Shown piece after piece: positions 11,171 through 20,939 of a stretch of DNA of 64,000 nt. A program made the position numbers and the translations under genes. Below the pieces are notes generated by a model. That model was given only the letters and a program-made list of their open reading frames with translations, was not told the origin of the DNA and searched no databases. Position 1 is the stretch's first letter. Every line of letters begins with the position of its first letter. This DNA comes from Brienomyrus brachyistius (taxonomy: Eukaryota > Chordata > Actinopteri > Osteoglossiformes > Mormyridae): NCBI RefSeq assembly GCF_023856365.1, contig NC_064548.1:9659642-9723641 (forward strand), read 5' to 3'.

Positions 11171-12760
11171 AGGCCTCTACATAAAGTGAACTGGGACAGG
11201 TCAATTCTGGTACTGTGGAGTTGTCACTTCTTGCCTTGCCTTCACCAGGGATGTTAACCTCATGCAAGATGTCAGGATGCTTTCTCCCTCACCTCTTGCT
11301 CTTAGCCCTCAAGGTACACAGAATATCTGGATCAATGCAGCTGCTTCTCCACTATTATCCAGGTCTCCTTCTGTTGACTAGACAGAAGATGGAAGGTACA
11401 GCACTGACTGATATAATGCTGTAATGCTGAACAGTATTACAGAAGGAACAGAACTTCTTAGGTCTTTCCCAGGGGCCTGAGAAACTGTCATGTGGCTGAG
11501 CCTCGTGCTTGTAGTCTCTCTGCTAACTCCCCTGCAGGACAGTGGCAGTTTTAGAGGAAGGTTGCAGCTGACTGTACCTTTCCCTACAGAAGGTCTGGTC
11601 ATCTTTACAATGTCCAGCAGCCTCAACTGATGGGCCATAACCTTGTATCCTTACTTCATACTCAAGCGACTTGGACAAGCGATGGAGGGTTAGTATGAGA
11701 GTGACAATAGCTCTCAGATCATGTAACAATTATGGCCATAATCTGGTGATATGAGTGTTAAACTCACTGGGTTAGCGGGTAATGCGGGTAAGCGCACGGG
11801 CAGGCAAGGAGCAGGCAGGCAGGTGGAATACGGGGAAAATGAGGATTTATTAAAGGTACGGGCAGGGAAGGATGGAACACTAGCACTGACATTAACTAAC
11901 ATCAATGACGGACAAAACCTAAGGCAAGACATGGACTGAAATAGACAAGACTGGGCGAAAATAATCAGACACAGCTGGGCTAGATCGGTGAAGCACACGT
12001 GGATAATCAGGGGGCGTGGCACACACGAGGATCGGACGAGCCGGGCATGACAATGAGACCCACGACTCAACTGTTAAACCCTCACAACAAAGCTGATCTA
12101 ACATTTTAACAAGTGCATGTACCATCAGTGCAAACCTCCTAAAGCCTCTGATTTCTTTAGTTCTAATATTCGGCCCTTCCATCAGCTTGTGCCATAGGGC
12201 AAGTTGGTGTGTTGTCCATACAGTTCAGTGAGGGCTCTTATTGTAACAGTGTATGGATATTTGCCATTACTGTAAGAGTTGTAGCCTGAGGCTGTTCCAG
12301 CACACTTCAGTATTTCACGAAGGTACATGATCATCTGCCTCTTCATTAATCAGAGGTAGACTGATGCTATCCTATTCAGCTCAGGAATTGAGGATGTTCT
12401 ATTAGCTAAACAGGCAGACAGGTCCTTCCATGAGTAGTGGCATGTCCTAGGTGCTTTCTTTGCTGCTAGCCTACTCCATAGTCCATCAGATGATGTGAAC
12501 TGCAAGTTGAATGGCTAGATCAGGAATTACCTCTGTCCTGGCTAGTGTTGAGCTTGTAAATATCCGGCTCAAAGGACCATGTAAAAGGAGAGATTATGGG
12601 TAATGGAGATGCTGATTTATTGCCAGAGACGATCTCAGCACAGCACTGGTTAGAGCACACAGGTGGATGTATTAAGCAGACGTTTATTGCTCCATTGCAG
12701 CAACACAAATTAAATGAAAATTCCAAAACAGAGAATTTGCATACCTTGTACTGCACCACT
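11171..12760 (-). mobile_element. BEL/Pao-like gag relic
   Basis: Broken minus-strand frames contain GFRRFALMVHALVKMLDQL (about 12150-12090) and, beyond an interrupting repeat (11757-12056), SKSLEYEVRIQGYG (about 11676-11635) and then KKFCSFCNTVQHYSISQC (about 11465-11410), which looks like a degenerate zinc-knuckle region. This sequence of elements resembles gag-like ORFs of fish BEL/Pao retrotransposons. Frameshifts and stops are frequent. The assignment rests on short motifs only. Confidence 0.4.
11757..12056 (-). repeat. Solo LTR-like repeat inserted in the gag relic
   Basis: Related to 6770-7030 and 14565-14800: GG.TTTATTAAAGG near 11844-11855 (AATAAA on the minus strand), AACATCAATGA..GAC, and AGGGGGCGTGGCACAC near 12009-12024. 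It splits the gag-like frame, so it arrived later. The exact ends are not resolved. Confidence 0.45.
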
Positions 12761-12809
12761 CAAAGACCCACAAGAAATAACGGAAAAATTGGCAAGGCTG
12801 AAGTCAATC

Positions 12810-14306
12810 CCAACTTGACCCGATGTCCTGAGATGTGGCCTCGCAATCCCTATAGACATATACTAATCTCTCCCAGGTGTCTTGGGTCTGCCCTGGGGTC
12901 TTGTCCTGGTTGGACATGGCCAAAACACCTCCTGAAGGAGGTGTCAAGGAGGAATCCTTTTTATGAGGTGGAGTACTGGCTGTACATTGAAATGCTCTTG
13001 AATGTCTGAACTCCACATCCTCTCTCTAAGGCTCAGCCCGGGCACCCTGTATAGGAAACTCATTTCTGCCACTTGTATTACTGCTATCATTCCTTCGGTC
13101 ACTACCCAAAGCTCGTGACCATAGGTGAGGGTAGGAACATTGATTAACCGGTAAAACTATAGTTTTGCCTTACAGCTCAGCTCTCTCTTCATCATGACAG
13201 AACAGTACAGCTTCCGCATTACTGCTGACACTGCAGCGATCCACCTGTTGATCTCCTGCTCTCTCCAGCCCTGACTCATGATCAAGACCCCGAGATACTT
13301 AAACTCTTCTACTTGAGGCAGTAACTCATCCCCCATCAGAGAAGGGCAATCTATTCTTTCATCCCCCATCATCCCCCACCTGGTTGAAAACCAGATGCTC
13401 CTCATCCCAGCCACTTTGCACTCAGGTACAAATTACCCCAGTGCATGCTGCAGGTCATAGCACAATGATGCCAACAGGACCACATCATCTCTAAAAAGCA
13501 AAGATGTGATCCTGTGGTCACCGAACTGGACCCCCTCTGCCCCTTGGCAATGCCTAGAAATTCTGTCCACAAAAATTATGATCAGGATTATTGACAAAGG
13601 ATAGCCCTGGTGGTCTCCAGTACTCACTGGGAACAAGTCTGACTTATTGCTGCCGATGAGAACCAAACTCTCGTTCCATTTATACAGGGACCTGATGGCC
13701 CGCAACAACGGACCTCGTACCCCAAACTCCTAAAGAACCCCCACAGGACTCCCTGAGGGACATGATCATATGCCTTTTCCTAATCCACATAACACATGTT
13801 GACTGGTTGGACTGACTCCCATGAGGTTTAACCAATAGACAGACCCTCCTCTCCTGTACCCTGGCATAGACATTTCCAGGGAGGCTGAGGAGTGGATTTT
13901 CCCTGAAGTTAGAACACATCCCCTGGAACCTTACTCCTGAAGAGTTTTGGCAACTTCAGTGACCTCAGCTCCTATGATGGGTAAGTCCTCTTCTAAGTCT
14001 TACAGCTCTACTTCCTCCAGGTAAGGCATATCAGAGGGATTCAGGAGATCCTCAAAATATGTCTCCCACCACCTGATTATATCCCCGTTTGAAGTCAACA
14101 GTTCTCAATTTCTATCATAAACAGCATGGCTAAAGCCCTGCTTCCCCTCCTGAGTCATCTCATAGTTTGCCAGAATCTTTTCAAGACTGACCAAAAGTTC
14201 ATTTTCCATGGCCTCACCAAACTCCTCCCACACTTGAGTTTTTGTTTCAACAATTGCGAAAGCTGCATTCTGCTTGACCTGCCTGTACCTATCAGCTGCT
14301 GTCATA
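12810..14306 (-). mobile_element. Old, divergent Rex3-like relic
   Basis: Minus-strand fragments follow the Rex3 order with many changes: LPGNVYARVQERRV (about 13885-13844), LRAIRSLYKWNESLV, GNKSDLFPV, ILIIIFVDRISRHCQGAEGV, LLFRDDVVLLAS (catalytic Asp pair kept but the first Ala lost), LPQVEEFKYLGVLI (about 13325-13284), and then the degraded 3' end. Stops and frameshifts are frequent. It is clearly older than the copy at 7083-10411. At about 14306 it is joined to a Gypsy fragment. Confidence 0.8.
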
Positions 14307-14560
14307 ACTGGAGACACCTTCAACTGATTCTTGAAAGAGCAGGCCTGGAAAATGAGCCATCAGAGAGCAATGCCCAAGCGTCATCTGTAGTCACAAAAGA
14401 ACCAGTCTTCCCTTGTTCCACCTCAGACATTCCAGAGTGTCCTCAGCGGAAATGCTTGTTCTAAAAAAACACAAATAGCACTGATGTTTATTTGGACTGC
14501 ACAGTATCAATGTCTACAGAATTAACAGCTAATTAATGGTTTGTTAAAAAACTCTTGTGG
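14306..14560 (+). mobile_element. 3' fragment of a Gypsy-type element
   Basis: Near-identical to 22410-22650, which carries the C-terminal end of a Gypsy pol frame (RRNRRHLQLIP). Shared stretches include GGAGACACCTTCAACTGATT and GATGTTTATTTGGACTGCAC. No intact frame remains. Confidence 0.65.
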
Positions 14561-14564
14561 ATAG

Positions 14565-14800
14565 CCCCGGCACAGAGTGAGGAGGCAGGGACAGGACTCC
14601 AAGTGTTGGGCTAATATAGGGTTTAATCAAAGGCAGGACACAATCAGAAGACAACTACACCACAAATAACATCAATGATCCGACTGGGGAAACATATTAT
14701 AACACACACACACTTAAATACACAGGACTAATTAAAAACAATGAGAAACAGCTGGTAACAAGGGGATTCCACATGAGGTAGTGAGGGGGCGTGGCACACT
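14565..14800 (-). repeat. Solo LTR-like repeat
   Basis: Member of the family at 6770-7030. On the minus strand it has the GTGCCACGCCCCCTC start, TGTATTTAAG (about 14712-14721) and an ATTAAA poly(A)-type signal near 14620. No adjacent coding sequence. Confidence 0.5.
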
Positions 14801-14814
14801 GAATGCTAAATGTA

Positions 14815-15460
14815 AGATACTCAACATTGTATTGTACTTTCTACAGAGAATCAATAAAGTTCCCAGAAACCTTTAAACTTATCTCTCTAAGCTGCTCCAT
14901 TTCATGACACTCCAGTAACTTCCTGCCATCCAAAAAGATGAGGTTAGGTGAACTGGTGTCTCCAAGCTCATTATGACCCTGTATTGGGATATGAACTCGG
15001 CCCAATCCCAATTCATCTTAGTCACCCAAAATGATAGGATCCATCCCTTCATCTTCCTTAACCGCTTATCCAGTACAGGGTCATAGTGAATTATAATGTA
15101 TTTCTGCTGTATTGTGTCTTTCTTTTTCGTAGAGAAGTTGTTGAGGTTGCCAGGAGGAGATCTATACTGTACCAGAGGCACATGTGCAAATTTTAGTGAA
15201 GTTAGTGAAGTTGCTTTTGTTTAGAGAAACATCACCCTGTGTGACATGACAGGTTTCAAAATCACTGTCCGGTAAAAGCATCTGCTAATCAGACAAATAG
15301 CAACAAGAAGAAGAACAGAAAACCCATAAAATAATAATCATACCGATAACCTTACCAATAACAAGTGAATAAAATAATGCCTGTAGTCATGGAAACACGG
15401 AATGTTCCGTGGCAACACCTTCTTTCACGCAGGAGTCATGTGGGCGCGGTCAGGAGTGGC
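14815..15460 (+). repeat. Duplicated block upstream of His/Pro-Gly copy 1
   Basis: Aligns with the minus strand of 1060-1500 and in part with 24.78-24.84 kb. Landmarks are the CATCTTAGTCACCCAAAAT stretch, the AGTACAGGGTCA stretch and the TGTGACATGACAGGTTTC stretch. It carries no coding frame of its own. Confidence 0.7.
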
Positions 15461-15468
15461 ACCGCGCT

Positions 15469-15476
15469 CATAAACA
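15469..15476 (+). promoter_or_regulatory. TATA-like box of His/Pro-Gly copy 1
   Basis: CATAAACA lies about 65 bp before the exon 1 donor and at the same place as CATAAATA in copies 2 and 4 and CATAAACA in copy 3. Conservation across four copies supports a core promoter role. Confidence 0.55.
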
Positions 15477-15806
15477 CCAGAGAGGCTCCGTCCCGGAGGA
15501 ATCTGCGAGGAGCGCTGTGGACACACTCTGCTAGCAGGCTGTAAGTGCACCGTCTCTGATTACTCACTGTGTATCTACACAGAGCTCAGTGTGCTGCTGA
15601 CTTTAAAGGAGAAACTGTCTTTTTAGCAATCATTAGTAGAAAGAAACATCCAAAGGATTAAAAGGGAGGAAACAGGTAAGAAGGAAAAAACTGCTAACAT
15701 CTGTCACTCACTGCTGCCATCCTATTGTGTGCTGTCAGAGAAGCCCGTCATGTTTGTAAGGTAATGACTGCTCTCTCTCTCCCCTTTTCAGCTTTCACAT
15801 CTGAAC

Positions 15807-16238
15807 ATGCACGGTCACCACCACCATCACCACCATCATGGTAATTCTTAATTGCTGTCTTGTCATTGTAGTGGTTTTACTTTTTTGTAAGTGAACTTTA
15901 GAGATTATCAGACCTGTTTCGCCTCACCTTTGTTTTGGAATCCTGTAGGCTACAATATGGGTTTCCAATCAGGAGGCTATATGGCACCTGGAGCCTATGT
16001 CTCTCCTGGAGCCTACGTCTCACCCGGGACCTACGTCTCACCTGGGCCCTACGTCTCACCTGGAATAGGAGGGGTTTTCCCAGGGGGTGTCGTACTACCA
16101 GCTTACCCTCCTACCCCATACCAAGCAGTCGGTCTTCCAGCCGTTGGCCTTCCAGCTGTTGGTCTTCCTCGTCTTGGTCTGGGCAACCTTCTGGGCCTCG
16201 GTTTTCATCATCATCACCATCATGGTCATCATCACTAA
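15807..16238 (+). CDS. His-rich Pro/Gly hexapeptide-repeat protein, copy 1 (107 aa)
   Basis: Exons: non-coding exon 1 ending 15540 (donor GTAAGT), non-coding exon 2 at 15637-15675, exon 3 at 15792-15840 with ATG at 15807, and exon 4 coding 15949-16238. Exon 3 encodes MHGHHHHHHHHG. Exon 4 continues with YNMGFQSGGYMAPG, tandem PGAYVS-type hexapeptides (about residues 22-50), a Pro/Val/Leu-rich middle with three AVGLP units, and a C-terminal HHHHHHGHHH. There is no signal peptide or membrane segment. A poly(A) signal lies at 16637-16642. Polyhistidine suggests metal binding, but that is inference. The composition recalls PRR13, without alignable similarity that I can show. Copies 2 and 3 share the exon plan, and their 39-bp exon 2 is nearly the same. 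I do not recognise the family. Confidence 0.75.
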
Positions 16239-16636
16239 CACCGAACCAGTGAACCTCTTACTCAGTGATTTATGGGGCTGCTACCATATTATGATCATGA
16301 GATTGCAGTTATTCCTCTGCTGGCCTCAGGAGGTTGGGCTCTTCCTTTGAGTCTGGTTCCTCCCAAGATTTCTTCCTACTGGGGAGCTTTCTCTTGCCAC
16401 TGTCACCTCTGGCTTGCTCTCTGGGGACTTTTGGGGAATGTAAGGTGCTTTGAGACAATGAAATAATGTGAAATAAGCTATATACAAATTTAATTTAATG
16501 GGTATCAGGAGTTCAGTTGTGAAGATAAAAATGAAAATGTGTTATCATAACTTTATCTGCTTAATGTGTCCTCCTAAAACAAAAGGAGAAGCTTTATATA
16601 ACTTAATCTATTGTTAAATGTTTTATTGTTTAACAA

Positions 16637-16642
16637 AATAAA
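16637..16642 (+). promoter_or_regulatory. Poly(A) signal of copy 1
   Basis: AATAAA inside a 3' segment conserved with copy 2 (26700-26705) and copy 3 (complement of 36773-36778). Confidence 0.6.
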
Positions 16643-16669
16643 GAGAATTTGAAAAAAGCATGGAACTGA

Positions 16670-16760
16670 ATTCACAGATCTTTTATTCAATTATTGGAAG
16701 TATGAAATAAAATATTACCTCTGAGACACACCATGGACCCCAGTGTTTGGAGGCTGCTAA
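16670..16760 (+). repeat. Duplicated 3' flank of copy 1
   Basis: The stretch from GAATTCACAGATC to CACCATGGACCCCAGTGTTT recurs after copy 2 (26727-26815) and, inverted, after copy 3 (about 36675-36750). It shows that the duplicated unit runs past the gene. Confidence 0.75.
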
Positions 16761-16775
16761 AATTATAATAATCAC

Positions 16776-17015
16776 ACATCCATCCATTTTCCAAACCGCT
16801 TATCCTACTGGGTCGCGGGGGGTCTGGAGCCTAAGCAATGGGCACGAGTTTTTGGTCTGTGGGGGGAAGCCGGAGTACCCGGAGGAAACCCCACGACGAC
16901 ATGGGGAGAACATGGAAACTCCGCACACATGTGACCCAGGTGGAGGCTCGAACCCGGGTCCCAGAAGTGTAAGGCAACAGTGCTAACCACTGCACCAGCA
17001 AGCTGCCCTGATACG
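16776..17015 (-). repeat. Common teleost dispersed repeat
   Basis: Contains CGCTTATCCTACTGGGTCGC, the GGGGAAGCCGGAGTACC block, CATGGGGAGAACATG.AAACTCC and GCTCGAACCCGGGTC, in the order of a very common fish interspersed repeat. Related pieces occur near 27050-27160, 30600-30800, 35080-35290, 36320-36500 and 58900-59060. Confidence 0.6.
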
Positions 17016-17027
17016 ATTTCACACACC

Positions 17028-17172
17028 CTGACATACTGAGAGCGGCCGGCAGCGCAGTCCTTTGGTGCTGTTCAGATGAAAGTTCAGTTCAAAATAAACA
17101 AATCACCAGATATGGTACTAAGTCATACAGTATATATACACCCGTCACAAGCAGTGGTGTAATGTTAAAAAA
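17028..17172. repeat. Duplicated segment, also at 19090-19245
   Basis: About 145 bp, including CTGAGAGCGGCC.GCAGC, CAGATGAAAGTTCAGTTC and CACAAGCAGTGGTGTAATG, recurs at 19090-19245 with few differences and in the same orientation. Confidence 0.75.
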
Positions 17173-17320
17173 GGTGGATATACTGTACATGTCCATGCAG
17201 ACACCCTTACGCGCCATTCAAACAAGGTGGATATACTGTACATCTCCATGCAGACACCCTTACGCGCCATTCAAACAAGGTGGATATACTGTACATGTCC
17301 ATGCAGACACCCTCTATAAC
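17173..17320. repeat. 53-bp tandem repeat, about 2.7 copies
   Basis: The unit begins GGTGGATATACTGTACAT and starts at 17173, 17226 and 17279, nearly identical. One related unit is in the duplicate at about 19242-19290, so the tandem expansion happened only in this copy. Confidence 0.85.
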
Positions 17321-18075
17321 ACTGACAATCAGGCCATTTGAGTTTTTATCATCCAGTTTTACCCATGCAACTTCTGTACGTTTATTTTTATCAGTGAGCT
17401 CCTTTACCGGCAAGTTTTCTTTTACATATACTGCAACAGCACCTGCCTTCCTGCCTATCCGGTCTCTCCGGAACAATGCGTAACCATCCATATTATATTC
17501 TTCTCCATCATTCTCACTCATCCATGTTTCTGTTATTCCTATAATGTCGTAAGTGTGTTATGAAATTAAAGCCTCGAAATCATGAATTTTGTTTATAATA
17601 CTCCTAGCGTTTAAATACAGACCGCAAAGGTAGGCCTTTTACAGTGCCCACTTTTAATATTAATTTGGGCTTTCTGTCTCCCCCCACCTATATTTTTAAC
17701 CTCCCCCCCTCCAATCCCTAGTTTTAACATTCTTCAACTACTCTACACATATGTCTCCTCAATACACTGGTTCCCCTCTGGTTTAGATGCAACCCGTCTG
17801 GCTTGAACAGGTCCCACCTGTTCCAGAAGGTCTTCCAGTGCCCCATAAACCTAAACCCCTCTTTCCTACACCACCCTTTCAGCCACACGTTTAATCTCCT
17901 TATCTCAGCTAACTTAGCCTGGCTTGCATGTGGCACGGGAAGTATCCCAGAGAATATCACCATGCTTCTAAGTTTATCCGCGACTTCTATACAGTAAATT
18001 CATCCTGCAGAACAGCCCTCCTGCCCTTGCCTACGTCATTGGTGGCAACATGCACCACGACCACTGGCACTGAAT
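17315..18075 (-). mobile_element. CR1-like LINE relic: SGNH esterase followed by endonuclease
   Basis: On the minus strand, VVVVHVATNDVGKG (about 18062-18020) is the GxND block of an SGNH/GDSL hydrolase, and DLFKPDGLHLNQRGTSVL (about 17815-17762) is its catalytic D..H block. Then comes an APE endonuclease piece, NMDGYALFRRDRIGRKAGA (about 17491-17435) and EVAWVKLDDKN. Esterase-bearing first ORFs are known from CR1/L2-type LINEs. Frameshifts and the tandem repeat at the left end make it dead. No reverse transcriptase remains here. Confidence 0.65.
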
Positions 18076-18084
18076 GCTGTCATT

Positions 18085-18640
18085 TCAGGATGTTCAGATC
18101 TTAAACATCAGCAGATGTTGGGTATGGTAAATTATTTAATTCAAGTTTCTCTCTTTCATTGATACATCTGATCACAGAGCTGTTGAAAAGCGATGCTCAG
18201 TGGATGTGGGTACTGTAGGTTCCTAGGAAGAAGCTTTCCATGAAATAAAAGTGATGTTGGTCACCGCACCTGTGCTAGCTCACCATAAATGCCAACAAAC
18301 CGATGGTGATGAGCGCAGACACAAGCAGTTACGATTTGAGGTCCACTTTCCTGCAAGACCAGGAAGACAAACTATGTCCTCTTGCCTTCTGCTCGTGCAC
18401 CTTGACAGAGTCGGAGCACAGGTATTCTCAGATTGAACGCTTGCATCGCAAAGGTCTGGGCATGTGAACCTATACAATAAAGGGAAAGCTTCTATCTCGA
18501 AGATGCCAATAGGGTTCTTGTCCTATTAGTCAACTCATATGATCTGGACAAAGCTCCTCCAATGCGTGAATTTTTACTGATGCACTGGAAAAATGGCTCA
18601 TAATTGCAGACTTTGTCTATAAACGTACTAAAAGATGAAG
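18085..18640 (+). mobile_element. Gypsy RT/RNase H relic
   Basis: Degraded plus-strand frames contain LGMVNYL (about 18119), a TAPVLAHH.C stretch and a SADTSSY-like text near 18310 followed by LQDQEDKLCPLAF: the RT thumb to RNase H transition of Ty3/Gypsy elements. A related stretch is at 21900-22050. Confidence 0.6.
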
Positions 18641-18645
18641 ATGCC

Positions 18646-18835
18646 TCTGTTACGGCACAGAAGGTGAGCAGCTACAATGATCCACCATGGAAACTCTACT
18701 TCCTTACAGTAACCCCCCTAATGTATAAAGCCAAAAACAAACAACTTTTCATGCCTGTTTTTCTGCTCTTCACTGAGATTCAGTTACTTGCAAAATTCAT
18801 CAATGTGAAAATGATAATTTTCTACATTCAGACAA
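18646..18835. repeat. Flank shared with copies 2 and 3
   Basis: CTGTTACGGC.C.GAAGGTGAG through CATGGAA.CTCTACTTCC.TACAGTAAC and TTTTCATGCCTGTTTT matches 27360-27427 plus 27704-27815. Part recurs inverted near 36080-36160. It marks the outer part of the duplicated gene block and gives an empty site for the insertion at 27428-27703. Confidence 0.75.
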
Positions 18836-19089
18836 TCCAAACCAGGGATCTCCAACGTCTTCGCAGACCATCTTTTCCAAGCAACGTCATATATGAAAGT
18901 GTCATCCTCCACCTTTTCTTATAAACAAGCTGTGAATAGCGGGAATTTCAATTGTTTATCTGTTCTTCCGAATATCTCCACAGCATGGAACCCTCGGACA
19001 GATCTTGTCCAGCAGATGGCACTCTAAGACAAGCTGCATGTATGATGCTCTGTGACGCGTGTCACGTGTGCGTCCAGATGCGCTTTGAT

Positions 19090-19300
19090 GCACCCTGACA
19101 TTCTGAGAGCGGCCAGCAGCACAGTCCTTTGCTGCTGCTGCTCAGATGAAAGTTCAGTTCTAAATAAACAAATCACCAGATATGTGACTAAGTCACATGT
19201 ATACACCCGTCACAAGCAGTGGTGTAATGTTAAAAAAACCTGGATATACTGTACATGTCCATGCAGACACCCTTATGCACCATTCAGACAAGGTAGATAA
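19090..19300. repeat. Second copy of the 17028-17225 segment
   Basis: Carries one unit of the 53-bp motif instead of about 2.7. Confidence 0.75.
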
Positions 19301-19309
19301 ATTACCCAA

Positions 19310-20095
19310 TATCTTTACAAGACTGCAGTACCACTGCTACCAAATCATCATCATCATCATCATCATCAACTGAAAAAGTCATAGCATGACCCTACGCCAT
19401 CGCACAGTCGCGCTCCCACTGCCTGTTTTCACACAGTTGTACTTGCTCTGTGCCACTGCCCCCCATTTCCCTCATTACAATGAAAGCGACATTTAGTCTA
19501 TCAGTGAATTCCTTTATGAGATCACTCTAGGGACCAGGAGGCCTATAAACATTTACCGCAGTGACATTTGTAGGAGTGTTGTTAATCTCTATGTCAATTA
19601 TACTAAAGACCATAAGTTCAAATGTGACAGCAAACACTGCCACCTTAAGACTTCAGTCTGGGTCTGTGCCTTTATACTTGTCGGTCCCTGAAATAGACAG
19701 ACTCCCACTTTCTTGGACTCTAGGTGACGACTCTATGCACCTATGACGTAGCAAACAGCCGGTCTGCGTGCAGCCTGGGCTTAAATCAACATTTTGACCT
19801 AAGACTATTTGTTATGTTTTCAGAAAGGAGCAAGGCACCCACCCATATAGGGTGAAGGACGTCTCTCTTCAAAACCACAAACTCGCCCCCAAAAATGTAA
19901 CTGGGCACCAATCAGACAGCCAGTGGTTGAATGATGATAATGTCTTGTATGCTGATATTTTAATATTTTGTGATATTTTACATATAGGTGAATATTGGGT
20001 ATTTTGGATATGGATAAAATAACATGCTGTTTTATGGATAGATTGAGCTGTTTTAAGGATACATGTACATTTTGTCATGTAAACTAGTATGTTGT
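19310..20095. other. No recognised gene; ATC microsatellite
   Basis: An (ATC)n run lies at about 19345-19367. The rest shows short frames only. Confidence 0.5.
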
Positions 20096-20148
20096 ATGTT
20101 CCACCACAAACCATTCTTGCTGTCTTTACTGCGCTGTTCAATTCCCAG

Positions 20149-20417
20149 AATCCCATGTTCCAGACGATGCAGAAGCGGCCTCACCCCCACTTCCAGGCCC
20201 ACAAACGGCCTCCACAGAATCTCCAGAGCCTGTCCCAGGCCCAGAGAAACCTGCTTTACTTGAGCCTCCAGGGCTCAGCCCCTCTGGGCCACCTAGTCTG
20301 AGTCTCCAGCGTCCTGCCCCAAAGGAGCCTTTCACTGGAGCCAGTGAAGACAATGGAATAAGAGACAATGTGCCAAAATGGAACCCAACTTGCATTGCAC
20401 AACCAGAAGCTAAATGA
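20149..20417 (+). other. Open Pro/Glu/Ser-rich stretch, possible terminal exon or retroelement tail
   Basis: After a plausible acceptor (TTCAATTCCCAG, ending 20148) the frame from about 20156 reads VPDDAEAASPPLPGPQ, EPVPGPEKPALLEPPG and so on to a stop at 20417, about 87 codons. Its Pro/Glu bias is absent from the other frames. No domain is recognised and no partner exon was found. It could be a terminal exon, or the Pro-rich tail of the Gypsy element that lies beyond it. Confidence 0.3.
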
Positions 20418-20939
20418 GACCTTTCACCTCAATGGTATGTATTATATAACCATGTAACATTTGTCTGATGAAAAATATCAGACTTTTTTTTCTCATATCC
20501 TCTAATGGCATGATATAACCACGTTTCCACAACTGATGTTTACATAGGCAGATGAAGCTAAATACTTTGAGGCAGTGATTGCTAAATTGAATGCATGATA
20601 AATGGATAAATTAATAATGGGATAAATGGGCTCATTAAAAAACAGACTCTTGAAAAGCAAACAGAATGATAAGTGGACGGAGTGAAACAAAACCCCAGGA
20701 ACTTCAGAAAGTTTAACAAAGGCACGGCAGAAAAGAGGACATTTGATAAAGGAAAATTTAATGAGTGCATGTAATCATGAGCATGAAGCTGGAGTCTATC
20801 CTGCTTCAGGAAAAAGATGCAGAAAATGCAAGAAAACACTGTAATAGTGTGCAAAACTAAATATAGGAAGGGATGTACTAATGCATATATACTGTAGATG
20901 AGGATGGTGCATTTTTCTTACTAACCATGGCTGGTGAAT

